From Imbricaverruca yamaguchii (taxonomy: Eukaryota > Arthropoda > Thecostraca > Neoverrucidae), in NCBI GenBank assembly GCA_034440575.1, contig JAOTOL010001436.1, forward strand, positions 924,501 through 988,500: a stretch of 64,000 bases of DNA, written 5' to 3'. The notes under the pieces were generated by a model. The model worked only from the letters and a program-made list of their open reading frames with translations. It searched no databases and was not told the origin of the DNA. Each line of letters begins with the position of its first letter. Position 1 is the stretch's first letter. Made by a program: the position numbers and the translations under genes. This document shows, in pieces, positions 58,777 through 64,000 of this stretch.

Positions 58777-61700
58777 ATGGAGTGTCACGCCGAGACCGCC
58801 GAGCGGGCGGGCGGCAGCCGCGGCGGGTTCCAGCGGTCGGCGGCCGCCGGTCAGGCTGAGGCGCCGGTCGTCGAACCAGACTTCGGCCCCGAGCCTAGTC
58901 GAGACCCGACCGGCGGCCCGCTGGTCGCCCATCGCGCCGCCGACCGGCGCGAGTGTCGTGTCCAGGCGGACCTGGCGCCCCCTGCAGCGGATCCGGTTAC
59001 AGTGGACCTGGCGTCCTCTGAAGTGGCACCCGTGACTGGGGCGTTGTCCGAAACTGCTCCCGCAACCATCGACCTGGCGTCCTCTGAAGATGCACCAGTG
59101 GCTGGAGACTCCGCCGCCTCCGAAGCGGAATCAGTTCTGGAGGACCTTTCGCCCATGACTGGGAACCTCCTGGTGCCCGCTGAGGAGGCGTCGACGGCAG
59201 AGAATATGGCGCTCGCGACGGGGAGCCTGGGGTCCTCTCGTGTAGACGTTGCACCCACATCGAAATGCACGGACTTTGAAAGGAGTGATATAAACGAAAA
59301 GACAATGTACTTGGAACTCGGAGAGAACTCGTGTGAAATGCATCGGTTAATGGACAGCCCACTGGCACATGAAATAATAAGTGACGATGAGTGTAAGGCT
59401 GCAGATGTGAATGCAGATGCAGTGGCAGATGGGGCGGTGGGCGGCGAAATAGAGCATTGCGCAATAGTCGGTGATGTGCTGGTGCCCGGTGCGATATCGT
59501 TGGACCAGGTGGTGCCGAGCGAAGCAGTGTCCGGAGGCGAGGTGCCGTCGGACAGCGTCTGGCGGCGAGCGGACATCGAGCCCGCGGACAGTGATCTCAC
59601 GGGACAGCCGATGGTCGGCGATGACAAGACCAGGGACCTTGCAGGTAGTTTGCCCGCGAACAGGGGAATCTATAGCGATCCGTCGAGCGGTGGCGTCCCG
59701 GACGGTGAGCGCGCAGAGCCGTGTCCGGGGTCGGCGTGCGGTGGCGTGTCCCAGCTGGGTGAAGCAGGGTCACCGCGGCTGGTCAGCCGCTCCGAAACAG
59801 ATCTTGTGATAACTGACGGCGCCTGTCTGGACGATCACCTCAAAGACGTCGTCCAGGCCGCACTTCTGGAACCTTCGGAGAACGCCACAGATAACATAAT
59901 ATATCACACGGAAGCTATGGAGGACATCCTTCCAAGGCCACTGAAGAACAACTTTCTGGAGCCGGCCGCAGAACCCTCAAAGGCAATAATTTGTGAGGGA
60001 AGCCTCGACGATGAGAGGCGGCGAATCCTCGAGTGCCGTGATGAAAATGTCATGAAGGACGGCGTGGCGGATGTACCGGCAGACCATCGGGAGAATTATC
60101 TGGCTACCGCCTCTGGTGCCAGTCTAGAAGCTGGCCCCAGGGACACCTCGGATGTAAACTCGGAACAATATCAGGGGATGGGTAGCATTGATTTCGGTGA
60201 GGTCCAATCCACTGCCCTGGCTGACACCATCTCCAATGTCGCAGGCTCGGAGGATGTTCAGGATATCACTGAGGCTGCCTCAGAAAAGGCCCAGGATGTC
60301 GCTGAAGCTGACTTGCAGGAGGTTCAGAATGTCACTGACGCTGACTCGGACGAGGCTCCAGATGGCACTGAAGCTGACTCTGAGGAGATTCAGATCACTG
60401 AAGATGGATCGGAGAAGGTTCTGGATGTCAAAGAATCTAACTGTGAAGATTTTCAGAGTTTCGCCGAAACTGACTGGCAGAATGTTCGCGCAGCTGTATC
60501 GAGGACGATTCAGGATGTGACTGGACCTGCGTCCGAAGGAGTCCGGGAAACGGTTGTTGGATTTGGAGATGTTCCAGAGACAAGTAACGTTGTTTTGGTA
60601 GAGGCCAAGGAGATAGCTGAAGTCGGCTCGAATAAAGCTCCAGTGGCGGATGGTGCTATTTTAGGAGAACATGCAGAAACAGCTAACAGAGTTTCTGGAG
60701 GAAAGTATCTGGAAGTGGTCGATGGAGTTCACACAGAGGATTTCATGGTCGCTAAGAACGCCTCGGGAGAGAATCTGGAGATAGCCAAAGCTCTTAATAG
60801 GGAGCATACAGGGGCGGCTGACGTTTTTTCCCCTACAGAACATCTGGAGGTAGCTGCCGCTATCTCGGGGGAGAACTTGGTGGCGGCTGACGCAACCTCA
60901 GGAGAGGAGCTGGAAGCTGCTGAAGCTGTGTCTGGGGAGGATCTGGAGACGGTCGACGCTTCCGTTGGGGAGGGTACGGAGGTGGCTGACGATGTCCCGG
61001 GAGAGAATCTGGAGGCAACTGACAGCGTCCCGAGAGATGTTCTGAGGACGGCGGATGCCAGCTCTCAGGAAGCTAGGACGGGCGGTCAGAACGCGGACAA
61101 GGTCGACACGTCGTGCTCCCTGGAGAAGTCGGCCTCGTGCGCGCTCATCGACGAAGCCCCGCCGGAGCCGGCGGCAGTGCGATACCGGCGTGTCTCATTT
61201 CCGGAGAGCGATGTCGCAATGGTGACTGGGTACATCGAGCCGCGCAATCCACTGGGCGCCATGTACAACGCCAGTCCTGAGGTGATCGCCGCCGCGTACC
61301 GCCAGTCGTGCGTGAAGCACGGCTCGCGTCCTCTGCCGGTCGTGCTGCGCCAGATCGCCGCACTGCCCGTGATCGGCGACCGCGTCGAGAGCTTTTCGCT
61401 GCGCGGCCAGCGGCTGGACCTCGCCCAGTGCGAGAGCCTCGAGGAGGTGTTCAAGAAGGTGCAGTTCAACCTGGTGGACGTGGCCGGCTGCGGTCTGAAC
61501 GACGACTCGGCGGCGGCGCTGTTCGAGATGGTCGAGTTCTACGACTCGGCGCTGTCGGTCAGCTTCGGCGGCAACCGGCTGGGAGTGCGCGGCTGGCAGG
61601 CCAGCTGCCGCATGGTCAAGGTCAGCCCTTCGCTGGAGCGGCTGTCGGCCGAGGGTGTCGAGCTGTACGACCAGTCTGCGGCGGCTTTGGGCCGCAGCCT

Positions 61701-62868
61701 GCGACTGTCGCCCAGTCTGCGTGTGCTCCACCTGGAGGGATGTCGGCTGCATGGTCGTCCGATGGCGCTGCTGATTGCCGGCCTCAAGCAGAGCCTAACA
61801 CTGCGCGAACTATACCTGGGCGAGAACGACCTGGGCACCGGAGACGGCTCCATGCTCGGCAACATGCTCAAGGTGAACGTGCGACTCGATCTGCTTGACT
61901 TGCGCATCAACCACTTCGATAACGACAGCGTCAGCTTCCTGCTGGAGGCGTTGGCGCATCAGGTGACTCCGTCCCGCGGCGATGGTCTCGTCTCACTGAA
62001 CCTCTGGTGTAACCGCTTCACGGTCAAGTCGGCCTCCTGCCTGGCAGTCCTGCTTGCTCGTCACCCGACGCTCGAGACACTCAACCTCGGCCGTAACGCG
62101 CTGGGCGACGAGACGCTGCGGGTGGTGAAGGAGGCGCTCATGGCTAACGCCAGCGTGCGCCGGCTAGGCCTGCAGCAGTGTCGGCTAAATTGCGAGGGTG
62201 CAGTGGCACTGGCCGAGATCCTGGCCGACAACGCCGCCCTGCAGCGGGTCGACCTGCGCGGCAACAGTGTTCGGGTGGGCGGCCTGCTGGCACTGACGCG
62301 CGCGCTCGAGCACAACAGCCGCCTGGTGCAGCTGGACCTAGACCCGGCCGGATCGGACGCCGAGCGGCAGATGCTGCACGCGCGCATCCGGGCGCTGTGT
62401 GACACCAACCGACAGCGGCTGCAGGTCGAGGCGGACGAGGAGGCGCAGCGCAGTGACAACATCTTGCGCAGGCTGTCTGCCGCCTGGCGGCGTGTCTCGC
62501 TCACCTGTGACGCTCCGGCAGCGGCGGCGGCAGCAGCAGCGGCAGCGGCAGCGGCAGCGACCGCCGAGCCGACGCCGTCGGAGCCGCCCGAGCCGGAGGA
62601 GCGGCGCCGGCTCGTCAGCCCCAGTCCGTCGCCGACGTCCAGCCCTCTGCCGAGCCCGTGCCGCAACCGATTCCGCGTGTTCAAGGTGGACACTGAGCCT
62701 GACTCACCGCCGATAGCGGCCGGCCTGCTGCGGCGGCCGGCGCGCTCGAGCTCCGAGAGCGACGCCAGCAGCAGCCCCGGCCCCAGTCCGCGCCGCACCG
62801 CCACCAGAGGCTTCCACGTGACGCCCGTGGCAGAGGTGACGCTGCCGCGGCCCAAGTCGTTCGACTGA
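58777..62868 (+). CDS. PPP1R37: protein phosphatase 1 regulatory subunit 37 homologue
   Basis: A 1363-codon uninterrupted frame. ATG 58777 has a strong context (A at -3, G at +4), and an in-frame TGA lies upstream at 58753. PPP1R37 binds and inhibits the PP1 catalytic subunit. Residues 1 to about 800 are acidic and Ala/Ser/Val-rich, with degenerate 12-15-residue repeats (SGENLEAAD and VQDVTEADSEE types) around 490-780. The PP1-docking motif RVSF is at 805-808, followed by the conserved GYIEPRNPLGAMY segment. Leucine-rich repeats of about 28 residues span roughly 870-1190, for example LRELYLGEN and LETLNLGRN. Poly-Ala is at 1247-1261. The tail is Ser/Pro-rich and includes FRVFKVDTEPDSPP, resembling a motif near the end of the vertebrate protein. 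The length is about twice that of human PPP1R37 because of the N-terminal extension. The lack of introns over 4 kb is notable. Confidence 0.93.
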   Translation: MECHAETAERAGGSRGGFQRSAAAGQAEAPVVEPDFGPEPSRDPTGGPLVAHRAADRRECRVQADLAPPAADPVTVDLASSEVAPVTGALSETAPATIDLASSEDAPVAGDSAASEAESVLEDLSPMTGNLLVPAEEASTAENMALATGSLGSSRVDVAPTSKCTDFERSDINEKTMYLELGENSCEMHRLMDSPLAHEIISDDECKAADVNADAVADGAVGGEIEHCAIVGDVLVPGAISLDQVVPSEAVSGGEVPSDSVWRRADIEPADSDLTGQPMVGDDKTRDLAGSLPANRGIYSDPSSGGVPDGERAEPCPGSACGGVSQLGEAGSPRLVSRSETDLVITDGACLDDHLKDVVQAALLEPSENATDNIIYHTEAMEDILPRPLKNNFLEPAAEPSKAIICEGSLDDERRRILECRDENVMKDGVADVPADHRENYLATASGASLEAGPRDTSDVNSEQYQGMGSIDFGEVQSTALADTISNVAGSEDVQDITEAASEKAQDVAEADLQEVQNVTDADSDEAPDGTEADSEEIQITEDGSEKVLDVKESNCEDFQSFAETDWQNVRAAVSRTIQDVTGPASEGVRETVVGFGDVPETSNVVLVEAKEIAEVGSNKAPVADGAILGEHAETANRVSGGKYLEVVDGVHTEDFMVAKNASGENLEIAKALNREHTGAADVFSPTEHLEVAAAISGENLVAADATSGEELEAAEAVSGEDLETVDASVGEGTEVADDVPGENLEATDSVPRDVLRTADASSQEARTGGQNADKVDTSCSLEKSASCALIDEAPPEPAAVRYRRVSFPESDVAMVTGYIEPRNPLGAMYNASPEVIAAAYRQSCVKHGSRPLPVVLRQIAALPVIGDRVESFSLRGQRLDLAQCESLEEVFKKVQFNLVDVAGCGLNDDSAAALFEMVEFYDSALSVSFGGNRLGVRGWQASCRMVKVSPSLERLSAEGVELYDQSAAALGRSLRLSPSLRVLHLEGCRLHGRPMALLIAGLKQSLTLRELYLGENDLGTGDGSMLGNMLKVNVRLDLLDLRINHFDNDSVSFLLEALAHQVTPSRGDGLVSLNLWCNRFTVKSASCLAVLLARHPTLETLNLGRNALGDETLRVVKEALMANASVRRLGLQQCRLNCEGAVALAEILADNAALQRVDLRGNSVRVGGLLALTRALEHNSRLVQLDLDPAGSDAERQMLHARIRALCDTNRQRLQVEADEEAQRSDNILRRLSAAWRRVSLTCDAPAAAAAAAAAAAAAATAEPTPSEPPEPEERRRLVSPSPSPTSSPLPSPCRNRFRVFKVDTEPDSPPIAAGLLRRPARSSSESDASSSPGPSPRRTATRGFHVTPVAEVTLPRPKSFD
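61189..61200 (+). other. PPP1R37: PP1-docking RVxF motif in PPP1R37
   Basis: Codes RVSF (residues 805-808), preceded by RYR and followed by PESDV, as in the vertebrate protein where RVTFP is followed by acidic residues. Confidence 0.9.
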
Positions 62869-63418
62869 GTCGGCTCGTGGCTCGATATGTCGAGCGAGCG
62901 CAGCATAATCTGAGGTGTCCGGGGGTCGGGCGGGCTCGGTGGCGTTGACGTGAGCGCCACCTGTGCCTGAGTGCCGCGCCCGTGTCGCGGCCGTGTTGGG
63001 CGCCACGGCTGGGTGCGCCTGCTGCCGGGACAGGCTGATGTGAGGAGGGGATCGAGATCCCCGCCGGCGATACCCCGGACACCGAGTCTGGCCAAAGAGA
63101 AGAGTGTCACCGGGCCGGCGGACCCATTGTTCGAGTATTAACTTCGTGTACCTGCCGTGGGCGGCCCGGGCCGACCGACTAGCCAAATCGTGGGATTACT
63201 TAGCGCAGACGCGCCCCTGTACAAATCACAGCTCGGCGTATCCGACGACTACGATGTCTGTGATGATTTTGCCGTGCCGCCACGTGTGGGTTGTCGCGCC
63301 GGCCGGGAAGGGGTGTAGCGCGCCGCTCCATCGTGTGAGCTGATGTGGCCTCTTAGCGGAGGCTACCGCGTGTACTGATATTTGAGACAGTACAAACACT
63401 GTAGTGAAATCGTAATAT

Positions 63419-63424
63419 AATAAA
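63419..63424 (+). terminator. PPP1R37 poly(A) signal
   Basis: AATAAA about 550 bp after the stop codon, followed by a GT-rich stretch (TGGTATGATGTTGTCC). This implies a 3' UTR from 62869 to about 63440. Confidence 0.7.
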
Positions 63425-63440
63425 GATCTCTGGTATGATG

Positions 63441-64000
63441 TTGTCCTGACCTTGCGTCCTCCGGTCGGCTGCATCTAAGTGTGCTTGTCCCAGGCTGTCG
63501 CTGAACAGGCGTTGCTCGCGCGACCCAGTCACGCATGTATCACACACCGACGCAGTGATGTAGAATGGCAGTGGAGCAGGCGTAGGACGGTGGTAATTGA
63601 CCGTGCTTGATGCTGCGGCCTGGCCGAAATCATTTTACCAAATCGAAGGATTGAATAGAGATTGAAGCTCGCCAAGCCGTCCACGTATCTAGTTCATTGT
63701 ACAGTACTACCGCCGTGTACACTGTACAGTCCTACAATCAACATTGCAAGTACGCGTATAGGAACTATTGCAGTTGGTAGGGAACCGTCGCACGAACAGT
63801 AAGTATACTAAATCATAGCTATACCGCTAAAAATTGCCAATAACATTCAAGAGCAGGTGATCAAAGCTACCACACGCTGGGGAATTTCGGAAATCTTCGG
63901 AAATGCAGATCTGATCTTTGGACCTTGAGATTAAGGCACTGGAGCTTGGGAAATCGCTTTTGTCTGGATAAACGTGTTGTATTGTTTTGCTTTTCCCGTC
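63441..64000. other. downstream intergenic sequence, no feature recognised
   Basis: No open frame, repeat or RNA gene recognised up to the window end. Confidence 0.5.

Overview
The window is eukaryotic nuclear DNA, probably from an arthropod and possibly a crustacean; the taxon is an inference. Evidence for a metazoan: spliced genes with GT-AG introns of 14 and 22 kb, a PPP1R37 orthologue with a PP1-docking RVSF motif, tRNA-derived SINEs, two non-LTR retrotransposons, a DNA transposon, (TA)n microsatellites and at least fifteen unrelated minisatellite families. No bacterial-style operons are present. Most of the sequence is intronic or intergenic and repeat-dominated.

Host genes, all on the + strand. 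(1) A weak GC-rich exon candidate lies at 177-434. (2) A small three-exon gene runs from 22053 to 58721: exon 22053-22229, a middle exon present as a tandem duplicate (36433-36531 and 36545-36643), and a last exon 58632-58721. All junctions are phase 0. The product is a 121-residue OB-fold protein that best resembles replication protein A 14 kDa subunit (RPA3), with TEN1 as the alternative. (3) PPP1R37 is a single 4.1-kb open frame at 58777-62868, starting only 55 bp after the RPA3-like stop. It has an acidic, repetitive N-terminal extension of about 800 residues, then RVSF, leucine-rich repeats, poly-Ala and a Ser/Pro-rich tail. A poly(A) signal lies at 63419.

Mobile elements. LINE-A (13851-17691, minus) is a 5'-truncated I/Jockey-type element (end of EN, RT, RNase H, CCHC-like tail) with a 12-bp target-site duplication (TSD). 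It ends in a GGGCGC/GCGCCC hairpin. About ten other loci carry only this terminal hairpin (55-65 bp), several with their own TSDs. LINE-B (about 45354-49210, minus) is a near full-length CR1/L2-like element with a 2A peptide (DVELNPGP) at its N-terminus, inserted inside a satellite array. A DNA transposon (51708-56516) has terminal inverted repeats of more than 600 bp and a broken transposase. Two tRNA-derived SINE families (SINE-A, five copies; SINE-B, two copies) are present; at 39331-39709 one copy of each sits between three copies of the same target sequence.

Tandem repeats. Arrays have unit lengths of 12, 23, 24, 29, 30, 31, 32, 39, about 45, 46-51, 55 and 65 bp. The largest are the 24-bp array at 8047-9300 and the 46/51-bp satellite at 49211-50935. 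Arrays whose period is a multiple of 3 give long open frames on both strands that should not be taken as genes.
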